Below the pieces are notes generated by a model. That model saw only the letters and a program-made list of their open reading frames with translations. It ran no database searches and was not told the DNA's origin. DNA of 64,000 nt from Promethearchaeota archaeon (GTDB lineage: Archaea > Asgardarchaeota > Lokiarchaeia > Sigyniarchaeales > SOKP01): contig JAHLWP010000012.1 of assembly GCA_019057865.1 (NCBI GenBank), positions 1 to 64,000 on the forward strand, in the 5' to 3' direction. Position numbers and translations under genes: made by a program. Positions 54,721 through 63,658 of this stretch are shown piece after piece. Positions within the stretch are counted from its first letter, which is position 1. Every line of letters begins with the position of its first letter.

Positions 54721-55728
54721 GTGGCTAAAAGAATATCGATCAATGGATTCGGAAGGATTGGGCGCAATTTTTTTCGCGCGTTATCGGAAAAATATCCCAA
54801 TGATATCGAAGTTGTTTCCATTAATGATTTGTTTGAACCAAAATATCTAGCTTATGTCTTAAAATACGATTCAATATTTGGAAGATTTCAGGGTACTGTC
54901 GAGTCTAAAGAAAATGCGTTAGTTGTGAATGGGAAAGAAATTCCAATTACAGCTGAGAGAGATCCAGCAAATTTACCACATGCTAGTAATAATATTGATG
55001 TAGCAGTAGAATGTACTGGATTCTTTACTAAAAGAGAAGGTGCCGCAAAGCATTTAGAAGCAGGGGCTAAACGAGTGCTTATCAGTGCACCTGCCGTTAA
55101 TCCAGACTTTACTGTTGTTATCGGGTGTAATGATGATAAATTAACTAATGAACATAAAATTATCAGTATGGCGAGCTGTACTACTAATTGTTTAGGTCCT
55201 ATAGTAAAAGTGTTAAATGACAATTATAAAATACAAAGCGGTATTATGACCACAATTCACTCATACACCGGTGATCAGAGAACTGTGGATACCGCACGAG
55301 CAGGAGATCCTGTAAAGATGATTCGAGGAAGAGGCGCCGCTGCAAATATTTTACCAACAAGTACTGGAGCGGCAAAAGCAATTGGTGTAGTCTTTCCAGA
55401 GTTGAACGGTAAGCTAGACGGTATAGCAATGCGTGTCCCAACACCAGATGGATCAGTAGTAGATTTAAAATGTAATGTAGAAAAAAGTGCGACAGCAACA
55501 GATATTAATAATAAAATGAAAGAATATGCAAATGGACAATTAAAAGGAATTTTAGAATATACTGACGATGCGATTGTAAGTAGCGATATAATAGGAAATC
55601 CAGCGAGTTCTATTTTCTCTTCACTATGGACAAAAGTTATAGGGAGTATGGTTGGCGTAGTTAGCTGGTATGATAATGAGTGGGGATTTTCAAACCGCAT
55701 GGCTGATTTGATCGTTCAAAAATTATAG
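54721..55728 (+). CDS. gap: Glyceraldehyde-3-phosphate dehydrogenase, class I (bacterial/eukaryotic type)
   Basis: NAD(P)-dependent phosphorylating GAPDH of 335 residues. GFGRIGRNFFRA (9-20) is the nucleotide loop, ASCTTNCL holds the catalytic Cys153, HSYTGDQRTVD carries the phosphate-binding residues, and the C-terminal SWYDNEWGFSNRM is conserved. Archaea usually have a distinct type II GAPDH, so this class I enzyme is notable and suggests transfer from bacteria. Codons such as GCG, CGC and CGA in its first part differ from neighbours. It starts at GTG 54721 behind AAAGTGAT. Glycolytic or gluconeogenic direction is not decided. Confidence 0.95.
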   Translation: MAKRISINGFGRIGRNFFRALSEKYPNDIEVVSINDLFEPKYLAYVLKYDSIFGRFQGTVESKENALVVNGKEIPITAERDPANLPHASNNIDVAVECTGFFTKREGAAKHLEAGAKRVLISAPAVNPDFTVVIGCNDDKLTNEHKIISMASCTTNCLGPIVKVLNDNYKIQSGIMTTIHSYTGDQRTVDTARAGDPVKMIRGRGAAANILPTSTGAAKAIGVVFPELNGKLDGIAMRVPTPDGSVVDLKCNVEKSATATDINNKMKEYANGQLKGILEYTDDAIVSSDIIGNPASSIFSSLWTKVIGSMVGVVSWYDNEWGFSNRMADLIVQKL

Positions 55729-55765
55729 ATCATTGATTACTAAATTCTCTTATTTTTTTATTTTT

Positions 55766-56431
55766 TTATCGTTTAATTTTCTTTCTAAAATTCAATTGAT
55801 AAATAAACCAATTTCCAAATTCTTCATCTAATTCAAAGCCGGCTTCTTCTGCCCATTTTTTTTCTGTTTTTCGTCTAGGATAATCAGGATCAGGAAGCAT
55901 TTCACTTAAGGATATCAGCCCATTAGGTTTTAACACTCTTTTAAATTCTTTAAGAGCTCTTATTGGTTCTGGAATTTCAGGAAGACATGCAATCATTAGA
56001 ATACGGTCAACACACTCATCTTCAAATGAAAGATTATACACATCATCTATTTTGGGAATTATGTTTGTGATATTTTCTTTTTCAATTTTTTTCTTTAAAT
56101 AGTTTATTACAGAGTCTTGGATATCTATAGCATATACTTTTCCCTCTGGCAAGACGCTTTTGGCAATTGCTTTCGTATAACTCCCCTTTCCTGGTCCAAT
56201 TTCAATAATTATCATACCAGGTTCGAGCTTCATCCATTCAGCAATCTTTTCAGGTTTTTGTATGAACTTCCTTCTAATAGGATTGTCAATTAAACGTGTT
56301 AAAAAACCGGGAATAGGAAATTTATGACATCATCGGATAATTCTTAGTATTACAAATACAATAAAAAAGAATATTCCCAAAACTATTAGAAATATCAGAA
56401 ATATGGTTCTTAAAATTAACCAAGGATCCAT
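55766..56431 (-). CDS. Membrane-anchored class I methyltransferase with an in-frame TGA (221 aa)
   Basis: The catalytic part starts around MKLEPGMIIIEIGPGKGSYTKAIA (motif I), with LMIACLPEIPEPIRALKEFKRVLKPNGLIS as motif IV/post. Upstream in the same frame lies KFPIPGFLTRLIDNPIRRKFIQKPEKIAEW, typical of this family, preceded by TGA at 56330-56332 and a hydrophobic membrane segment (ILRTIFLIFLIVLGIFFFIVF) from ATG 56431. The TGA is codon 34, next to Cys35. It may encode selenocysteine (Arg-Sec-Cys-His) or be a nonsense mutation. A shorter product could begin at an internal Met. No SECIS is apparent on either side. Confidence 0.65.
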
Positions 56432-56522
56432 TCCTATTATACTCTTGAAATTCTATAGATATGATTTAATTAATTGAATAAAAGAATAATCCTTTTAAAG
56501 ATCTATAAATAATAAATTAACC

Positions 56523-57452
56523 ATGGATCTTAGCACTGGTAAAACTATTGAAATAACAGATAAAAAACTTTTTGATGAGTATTTCCAAAAATATCCACCA
56601 GAAATTTCTGAATTTACATTTACAAACCTCTTCATGTGGAGGAATTATTATAATTTCTTATTCATGGAGTTTAAGGAGCACCTAATCTTATTTTCTAATG
56701 ATTATCTGAAAAATAGGAAAAAACCAATTAATGCAGGCTCTATTGATTATATTTACTTCTTTCCTCCAATCGGTCCACATCCAGATGAAATCATTATTAA
56801 ATTATTTGAGAATATTAATAATATAGAAATTCATAGAATTCCAGAAGAAATATGCGAAAAAGTAACTCAAAATGAGAAATATAATAAATTAAATCTAGAT
56901 TGTCTTGAAGATCGGAATAATTGGGATTATATTTATAACAAAAAAGAGATTCTTAATTTAGCAGGAAATAAGTTCAGACAAAATAGAAGATGGCTACAAA
57001 AATTCCTTAACAATTATGATTATGATTTCCAATTGATAACAGGAAATATTGTTGCGAAATGTAAAGAGCTCCAATTGGAATGGTGTGTAATGAGAGCTTG
57101 TACTGAAGATGAAAGTTTAGAAGCAGAACAAGAAGCAATATATGAAGCGCTAAACAATTTTAATACGTTAGGTTATAGTGGAGGAATAATTTGTGTGGAA
57201 GATAAATGTGCTGCTTATACATTTGGTGAAATGTTAAATAAAAGAACTTTAGTGATTCATATTGAGAAAGCTCATATGGAATATGAGGGCTCTTATCAAG
57301 CAATCACTAATTTATTTTTAAAAAATTGCTGTGTAGATACGCTTTATGTTAATAGAGAACAAGATTTGGGAATAGAAGGGTTAAGAAGAGCAAAAGAATC
57401 TTATAAACCTACTTATATGGTAAAAAAAAGCATAATTTACCGAAAAGACTAA
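56523..57452 (+). CDS. DUF2156 family protein (phosphatidylglycerol lysyltransferase-like GNAT fold, 309 aa)
   Basis: The N-terminal IEITDKKLFDEYFQKYPPEISEFTFTNLFMWRNYY and the later NKFRQNRRWLQKFLNNY and YSGGIICVEDKCAAYTFGEMLNKRTLVIHIEKA are characteristic of DUF2156 proteins. They share the fold of the MprF synthase domain. These proteins transfer aminoacyl groups or act as peptidyltransferase-like enzymes, but most archaeal members are uncharacterised. The hydrophobic anchor of MprF is absent. Divergently oriented from the methyltransferase gene. Confidence 0.8.
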   Translation: MDLSTGKTIEITDKKLFDEYFQKYPPEISEFTFTNLFMWRNYYNFLFMEFKEHLILFSNDYLKNRKKPINAGSIDYIYFFPPIGPHPDEIIIKLFENINNIEIHRIPEEICEKVTQNEKYNKLNLDCLEDRNNWDYIYNKKEILNLAGNKFRQNRRWLQKFLNNYDYDFQLITGNIVAKCKELQLEWCVMRACTEDESLEAEQEAIYEALNNFNTLGYSGGIICVEDKCAAYTFGEMLNKRTLVIHIEKAHMEYEGSYQAITNLFLKNCCVDTLYVNREQDLGIEGLRRAKESYKPTYMVKKSIIYRKD

Positions 57453-57555
57453 ACAAAATCAGATTATAATTTCTCAAAAAGAAGAAAAATCGCTTAGATT
57501 TATATTCTTAAAATTTCTAAGATCATTATAACCTATATTAATTTATGTGGTATTA

Positions 57556-59214
57556 ATGGCCGAAGAAAGTACACAAGAAGAAAAACCTGTAGGTAGATTA
57601 ACTGGAAAAACAACAACTCATACCGTTACAGTGGTATTTGAAGGTCCTTCAGTTGAAAGGAATAACTATTTAGTGGTTTATGGTGAAAAAGATAAAGAAG
57701 GGAAAAAACAATATTTTGTAATGTACATTACAGACATGTGGACTGATGAGAAGGGACGTATGGCAAAATTGGGAGTATTAGGAGAAAGACCAACAAAACC
57801 TTTTGAAATTGGCTCAGATGTCTTCATGGCTAAGGAAGAACAAATTTCAAAGATTTTAGGAATCTTCAACCCACCAGGAGAATCTCTCTCTTTGGGAAAG
57901 CTTATTGGTTATCCTTATGAAGTCTACTTATTAATAAAGAATTTTGGCAGAATTTTTATTACAGGAAAGTCAGGTTCAGGAAAATCCTACACTATGGGCG
58001 TGCTATGTGAAGAGTTTCTTAAGAAGGGAATTCCTGTTGTAATATTAGATAGACATGGAGAATATGGTAGCTTAAAGGTTGTTGCTGAAGATACTGGAGA
58101 AGGTGAAAGCGAATTTGTAGATAGCATAATTGAATTTTCTGATTTAAAGAAAAATAAAGGTGGAGATATTGATATAGAGTACTTATTTTCATTAAAACCC
58201 TCAGATATTATTGCGCCTAATCTTTGTACTGTAGTTAATTTGAATGGTTTAGCTTTAGAAGTTCAAGAGTCTATAGCAGGTAAACTTTTAAAAAAGTTAT
58301 ATGAAGCAAGTACAACAAGAAGTATTCCTCCTTTCTACTTGTTTTTGGATGAAGCTCACTTATTTGCTGGAAAAAAGCAGACTGAAACCTGTGAAGTTGT
58401 TAAATTATTTGCTCAAGAGGGAAGAAAATTTGGAGCTAATATTATTATAGGAACACAACGTCCACAATTATTAGACACTACAATAAGAGCTCAAGCCGGA
58501 ACTTGGGTTGTTCACAATCTTTCTGATATAAGAGACATTGGAATTACTATCTCAAGTGCTGAAGATTTAAGTAATGATAATAAATCAGATATTTCCGGTT
58601 TGGATAAAGGACAAGCCATAATCTGCGGGGAAGCAGTTAAAGGTATCCCCCTCTTTGTTAAGATAAGAAAAAGACGTACAAGACATGGAGGTGTAAGCTT
58701 TAATCCTCTAGACTTCCTTTCAGGTCAAACTGTAGAGGAATTGCAGAAAAGAAAGCAGAGACTTTTAGGAGGAAAGTCAGCAGATGAATTAGAAACAGGA
58801 AAATCAATTTATCAAGAAATGATGGAACCAAAAACTTCAGGAGATTATTTAGAAGAGATTGCTGAATTAAAAGTTAGAATAAGAGAATTAGAGGATGAAG
58901 TATCTAGATTAAAACAAAAGGTAGCTGATGTAAAAGAAGGAAAGGAACTACCACTCGAAGCAACCGATGATGTAATACAAGAATTACAAACAGAAATAGA
59001 TGTATGGAAAGAGAAATATAAATACCTAAAGGAAATGGCAGAGAAAGGAGAAGGAGAAATTGTTCAATTAACAGAAGATAGTGGAGCAATGTTAGATTTA
59101 AATAATAAGATCATTGAATTAGAAGCCCAAGTTAAAAAATTTAAATCACGATACGACGATGCTTTAATCTTGGCAGAGAAATCAATAGCAGAATTGAAAA
59201 AGAGAAAAAAATAA
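57556..59214 (+). CDS. HerA-like ATPase with C-terminal coiled coil (552 aa)
   Basis: HerA-family hexameric FtsK-type ATPases act with NurA in DNA end resection. The P-loop GKSGSGKS is at residues 137-144, Walker B is FLDEAHLF near 258, and GRKFGANIIIGTQRPQ carries the family's following motif; an N-terminal HAS-barrel-like domain is present. The last 120 residues (from EEIAELKVRIRELEDEVSRLKQ) form a coiled coil, unusual for HerA. I chose ATG 57556, three codons after an in-frame GTG. NurA is not nearby. Confidence 0.87.
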   Translation: MAEESTQEEKPVGRLTGKTTTHTVTVVFEGPSVERNNYLVVYGEKDKEGKKQYFVMYITDMWTDEKGRMAKLGVLGERPTKPFEIGSDVFMAKEEQISKILGIFNPPGESLSLGKLIGYPYEVYLLIKNFGRIFITGKSGSGKSYTMGVLCEEFLKKGIPVVILDRHGEYGSLKVVAEDTGEGESEFVDSIIEFSDLKKNKGGDIDIEYLFSLKPSDIIAPNLCTVVNLNGLALEVQESIAGKLLKKLYEASTTRSIPPFYLFLDEAHLFAGKKQTETCEVVKLFAQEGRKFGANIIIGTQRPQLLDTTIRAQAGTWVVHNLSDIRDIGITISSAEDLSNDNKSDISGLDKGQAIICGEAVKGIPLFVKIRKRRTRHGGVSFNPLDFLSGQTVEELQKRKQRLLGGKSADELETGKSIYQEMMEPKTSGDYLEEIAELKVRIRELEDEVSRLKQKVADVKEGKELPLEATDDVIQELQTEIDVWKEKYKYLKEMAEKGEGEIVQLTEDSGAMLDLNNKIIELEAQVKKFKSRYDDALILAEKSIAELKKRKK

Positions 59215-59342
59215 ATAGTAATTGAGAAGATCCTTATAATTTAATTTTTTTCAAAATTTTTTACCTATTTCTAAAATTAGATTAATTAGTTTTAATTATC
59301 TCAAATTATTTAAGTTCTTAATAAACTCAATTTCTTTTAATC

Positions 59343-60425
59343 ATGAAGAGTGAAATATTAAATATTGAAAATATTAAAGCCTTACAGCGAAAATTATCCT
59401 CCTTATTTGGTGTTTCGGGATTTGAAGAAGATGTAAGTAGCTTTATCCTTAGTGAAATTGAGAGTAAAGGATTAGCGGATAAAGCTTGGATTGATCCATT
59501 AGGGAATGTTCTTGCTGTAAAAAAAGGAAATGATGGTCAGAAAAGAATCTTGTTAGATGCTCATACTGATGAAATAGGGTTCATGATTTCTCATATTGAA
59601 AAGACGGGTTTCCTAAGATTTGTTCCAATCGGTAGCTGGGATACTAGAATATTATTAGGACAAACAGTTATCATAAGATCTGAATCTGGTGAAGTTATTC
59701 ACGGAATCATTGGTTCTAAACCTCCACATCTTACTTCAGTAAATGAACGAAAAAAGATTGTAGAAATTAATAATTTGTATATTGATATAGGAATGGGCTC
59801 CAAAGATGAGGTATTAAATGGTAACATTAATATTGGTACTGTAGGTACCCTTTATTCTCCCTTTGAAGAATTTCCAAATAATATGGTTCGAGGAAAAGCA
59901 TTTGACGATAGAACGGGGTGTAATGTACTTCTACATATAATGATGCTATTAAAAGAGAAATCTGAAATTAAAGATACTACATTATTTAATTTTGCTGTAC
60001 AAGAAGAAAGAGGAAGAGTTGGAGCTATAACAGGCGCTTTTAATCTTAATCCAACCATGGGACTTGCGATTGAAAATACTACGGCTGCAGATGTGCCTGG
60101 TATCAAAGAATCTGAAATCCCTGTATACATCGGAAAAGGTCCAGCCATTACAGTTGCTGATAAATCAATTATCTCAAGTCCTAAGGTAAATAGAAGGCTT
60201 ATTAAAAATGCTGAGCATGAAAAAATTCCATTCCAAATAAAAAAACCGATGTATGGTTATACTGACGCTGGAAGAATTCAAGTTACTCGGGAAGGTGTAC
60301 CAAGTTCAGTAGTTTCTGTACCTTGTCGATATATTCATTCATCTACTTCCTTATTAAAGCTTGAAGATATATATGAAACAATTCGGTTGATTGATGTATT
60401 TATAAGAAACCCAGTGAATTTTTAA
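59343..60425 (+). CDS. M42 family aminopeptidase (TET-like, 360 aa)
   Basis: A cytoplasmic dinuclear metallo-aminopeptidase that forms large tetrahedral particles in archaea. The zinc-site motifs are in order: DAHTDEIGFM (His74, Asp76), AFDDRTGCNVLLH near 186, VQEERGRVGA near 219 (catalytic Glu), and HSSTSLLKLEDI near 333 (last His). Length is standard. It would produce free amino acids for the fermentation pathways encoded here. It follows the HerA gene by 128 nt. Confidence 0.92.
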   Translation: MKSEILNIENIKALQRKLSSLFGVSGFEEDVSSFILSEIESKGLADKAWIDPLGNVLAVKKGNDGQKRILLDAHTDEIGFMISHIEKTGFLRFVPIGSWDTRILLGQTVIIRSESGEVIHGIIGSKPPHLTSVNERKKIVEINNLYIDIGMGSKDEVLNGNINIGTVGTLYSPFEEFPNNMVRGKAFDDRTGCNVLLHIMMLLKEKSEIKDTTLFNFAVQEERGRVGAITGAFNLNPTMGLAIENTTAADVPGIKESEIPVYIGKGPAITVADKSIISSPKVNRRLIKNAEHEKIPFQIKKPMYGYTDAGRIQVTREGVPSSVVSVPCRYIHSSTSLLKLEDIYETIRLIDVFIRNPVNF

Positions 60426-60483
60426 CTATTAAAAAAGGTTTAAGAGAAATAAATAAATAAAATGCAATTTCATTCTTCAAATT

Positions 60484-61719
60484 TTACTTGTAGAGATCTT
60501 TTTCTAAAGAATAAGTTATTAAGATGAACATTCCTGAAATTCCAAATAATACAACTGAAGTTAATATTAGAAATTCCATTACTACAAAAGAATAGAATAA
60601 ATAGCTCATTGGAACAAATATGATTTTAGCCAAAGAGGTATAGGTCTGAAGAAATTGAAATTTATATGTTTTATACTTCTCATTTTTAGAAATATCAGTA
60701 ATAAAAGAAGTATATGAGAAAATAGCCAAGCTTGCTGTAAAAGAAAGCCCAAAATTTATAATTAAAATCAACACGAAATTTGAAACTGTTAAGGAGCCCA
60801 TCAATAGCATATATGAAATTATACCAATAAACATCAATTTTCTCTTATCATACTCCTTTCCATTATTGCCTTTTTTAAGATCTAATTTATAGGCAATAAT
60901 ATTGCCTAAAAGTGCCCCTATTGGAAAAATTAATAATAAAAAACTATATACTCTAAAAGATGATTCTCCAAATTTATTTAAAACCCATGAACTAAATAGA
61001 TAAAGGAATAATAAATCGGAACTTCCAAGAAAAAATGCAATATATATAATTAACATAATAGGATTTTTATTATTCAGAGAATTAATTTTACTAGATTCTT
61101 TTATACTATAAGTAGGGGAGAGTAGTTGTATTTTACTATTTAAAGCAACACTTATTATAATAAAGATAATCATTACTGAAAAACAAAGAAAAAAGAAAAT
61201 ATGCCATAACGTCAACAATGATATTTTAACTATAATAACTTGAAAAAGTATTGATGTCGTTAGATAAGCTATAATTGTAGTGATTCTGAGAATTAAAATA
61301 ATAGTTTGTTTAACAGAGGGAAATTCTTGAGAAATTCGTAAATAAAGATTACTCATTACTGTTCTGATTAAGAAAATTGAAAAAAGTGAAAGAAAAGTAA
61401 ATAATCCGAATAAATATAGTGATTCCTTATAAAAAATAAATATTAAAATACTTCCACTCAAAATTAGACAACAAATATAGAATAAAAGTTTACTTTGAAC
61501 TTCTTTTTTAAAATATCTATCATAAAAATAGCCAAATAAAGGAGACATGAATAAGGGTAAGTATGGGAATATTTGTACTAAAGCTAATTCTTTAGGATCT
61601 ACTTTTAAAACATCTAAATAAAATAAAGGGATAAAATAGAGAAAAATTACTTGATACATGGTAATAACGAAATATATCAGAAAGAAGCTGAGATAAACTT
61701 TGTTTTTATGTAAATTCAT
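60484..61719 (-). CDS. Major facilitator superfamily transporter, divergent (411 aa)
   Basis: An integral membrane protein with about twelve transmembrane segments, MFS-type, including the loop motif FGYFYDRYFKKE after span 2. The sequence is rich in Ile, Leu and Ser and shows no substrate-specific signature. The N-terminal YLSFFLIYFVITMYQVIFLYFIPLFYL spans the first helix. A hairpin lies about 150 nt upstream of its start. Substrate unknown. Confidence 0.78.
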   Translation of the reverse strand: MNLHKNKVYLSFFLIYFVITMYQVIFLYFIPLFYLDVLKVDPKELALVQIFPYLPLFMSPLFGYFYDRYFKKEVQSKLLFYICCLILSGSILIFIFYKESLYLFGLFTFLSLFSIFLIRTVMSNLYLRISQEFPSVKQTIILILRITTIIAYLTTSILFQVIIVKISLLTLWHIFFFLCFSVMIIFIIISVALNSKIQLLSPTYSIKESSKINSLNNKNPIMLIIYIAFFLGSSDLLFLYLFSSWVLNKFGESSFRVYSFLLLIFPIGALLGNIIAYKLDLKKGNNGKEYDKRKLMFIGIISYMLLMGSLTVSNFVLILIINFGLSFTASLAIFSYTSFITDISKNEKYKTYKFQFLQTYTSLAKIIFVPMSYLFYSFVVMEFLILTSVVLFGISGMFILITYSLEKDLYK

Positions 61720-62144
61720 TCCTCTTCTCTTCCCATTATCATTATTTTTAATTTTTAAATACTCTTTTTAAACTCCAATTTTTGTTTATAATTGAATATA
61801 GCTTTATATTATCGAGAATTTCCTTAGCAGGATAATTATACTCACATTGTTAAAAAAATATAGGATGTAAAATTCGAAACCGAATTTTACAATCATCAAT
61901 AACAACTTCCATAATATATTTTACACTTTATGGAATTGTTTCTCCACCAAATATTGAGGACATGAGTAATATACCCCTTTCTTGTTATCCAACGTGTAGG
62001 TAAAATTATCTACGAATATTTATTCTATAGTTTATATAAAAAGTGAACGAAAAAAAGGAAAAGTATCCAGAGAAGAGGAGTTTTAGACTAATGTATTTCA
62101 ATATAAATGCAAAAAATAGAAAAAAGGAATGAACTTATGTTTAA
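61720..62144. other. Intergenic gap between two MFS genes
   Basis: This 425-nt gap contains an 11-bp inverted repeat (61866-61891) and, on the minus strand, a stop-free stretch (62019-61921) reading a peptide with NKKGVYYSCPQYLVEKQF before TAA. That piece vaguely recalls the YHS/TRASH metal-binding fold but has no start codon, so it is at most a relic. Nothing else is recognised. Confidence 0.3.
61866..61891 (-). terminator. Perfect hairpin, possible terminator of the upstream MFS gene
   Basis: An 11-bp perfect stem (61866-61876 with 61881-61891) encloses a 4-nt loop. On the minus strand it is followed within 12 nt by a run of seven T residues, as in intrinsic-type terminators. It lies downstream of the OFA transporter gene (62145-63437) and upstream of the next MFS gene. 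Confidence 0.4.
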
Positions 62145-63437
62145 CTATATACTTTTATTTTTAGGGGGTTTAATAAGAAATGCTAAAATTGCTGCGCCAA
62201 TAGACATAATTCCCATGACAATAAAAAGGATCAAATAACTTCCGAATACTGATACAAACGCATTCACCATAGTTGCCCCTATAAATCCTGCAATTCCATA
62301 GGCAGTAAATACTATTCCATAGTTAGGTCCTAAATTTTTAGTACCAAATAAATCAGCAGTCGCCGTTGGAAACAAAGAAAAGTTACCTCCGAAGCAAAAA
62401 TAAATAGCACATGTCATTATTAGAAAATAAACGACATTCTCGTTTGTTGTAAAATATAGAAACATCAAAATCGCTTGAGTTGTAAACAATAATAGCATTG
62501 CTTTCTTATAAGTGATTAAATCAGCTAATTGTCCCCAAATAATTCTTCCAGCTCCGTTAAATAATGCTGCTAAACTTCCAATTAACACAAAATCAGCAGT
62601 TCCAATAACATAAATAAGATCACCTATATCATTTTCTGATTTAGCAAAAGCAGCATAGGATCCAATAACCAGTAAACCTGATATTGCGCTTAATACGAAT
62701 GTTGCCCAAAGCATCCAAAATTGGGGCAATTTAACTGTTTTGCTCCTTTCAAATTCAATTCCAGAAATTCCACTTTCTTCTGAAGGTGGTGGAGGACTCC
62801 ATCCCTCAGGTTTCCAATCTTCTGGGGGGTTGCTTAAAGTCATTGCTCCTCCAATAATTAAAACTATGTAAATTAATCCTAATACAACAAACATAAGTGG
62901 AATATTTTTTGAGATTTCTGATACAAAATTTAGATCATCAGTCTCTAAATTCTTTGGGTTTGCTAAAGCTTTTATTACGTAATTAAAGATAAATGAACCA
63001 GCTCCAAATCCCGCAACAGCAATCCCATTAATTAATCCTTTTTTATCTGGAAACCATTTATTTGCTGATGCAATAGGACAAACATATCCAAATCCTATAC
63101 CTGCTCCAAAGATAATACCATAAGTAATAAACAATCCAATAAATGTAGTCATTGCTGCTGATGTTATAACACCAATTCCAATTAAGATACCTCCAAGGAT
63201 TGCTATTTTTTTGGGACCATATTTCTGTTGTAACTGTCCAGCAAAAATCATAGTAATCGCAAAAGATAATAAACCGATTCCGAAAACAAAGACAGTTAAT
63301 TCCCTTGCTTCATCTAGGTAAGGGCTAACAAATATCGTTAGAGTACCCCATGAATAGATCGTTCCAAGAGCCAATTGGATGAGTATAGCACCTATTACAA
63401 TAATCCATCGATTCCTAACTTTCTTTTCTGTAACCAT
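62145..63437 (-). CDS. OFA family MFS transporter (oxalate/formate antiporter type, 430 aa)
   Basis: A twelve-span MFS carrier of the OFA group. The N-terminal RWIIVIGAILIQLALGTIYSWG and GPKKIAILGGILIGIG, plus GAGIGFGYVCPIASANKWFPDKKGLINGIAVAGFGAG, are typical, and the second half holds WGQLADLITYKKAMLL. Known relatives exchange oxalate, formate or lactate; many members remain uncharacterised. It may export a fermentation acid. It lies upstream of, and in the same direction as, the divergent MFS gene. Confidence 0.87.
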   Translation of the reverse strand: MVTEKKVRNRWIIVIGAILIQLALGTIYSWGTLTIFVSPYLDEARELTVFVFGIGLLSFAITMIFAGQLQQKYGPKKIAILGGILIGIGVITSAAMTTFIGLFITYGIIFGAGIGFGYVCPIASANKWFPDKKGLINGIAVAGFGAGSFIFNYVIKALANPKNLETDDLNFVSEISKNIPLMFVVLGLIYIVLIIGGAMTLSNPPEDWKPEGWSPPPPSEESGISGIEFERSKTVKLPQFWMLWATFVLSAISGLLVIGSYAAFAKSENDIGDLIYVIGTADFVLIGSLAALFNGAGRIIWGQLADLITYKKAMLLLFTTQAILMFLYFTTNENVVYFLIMTCAIYFCFGGNFSLFPTATADLFGTKNLGPNYGIVFTAYGIAGFIGATMVNAFVSVFGSYLILFIVMGIMSIGAAILAFLIKPPKNKSI

Positions 63438-63658
63438 TGTTTTAAACCTAAATAATTTACTGTGTGTGAAAATTCTTAGAAGATTAAAAATTTTGTATTA
63501 ATATTTTATTAATAATAATGCTAAAACTTTTTCGAAAATAAATGAAATCACTATTTACTTTTTTGTATGATTAATCCGAAAAAAATTAACATTAATTAAT
63601 GGTAAAATCTAATAATATAACTACCAATTTTTCAAAAACTATTGTTTATGGAACTAAA

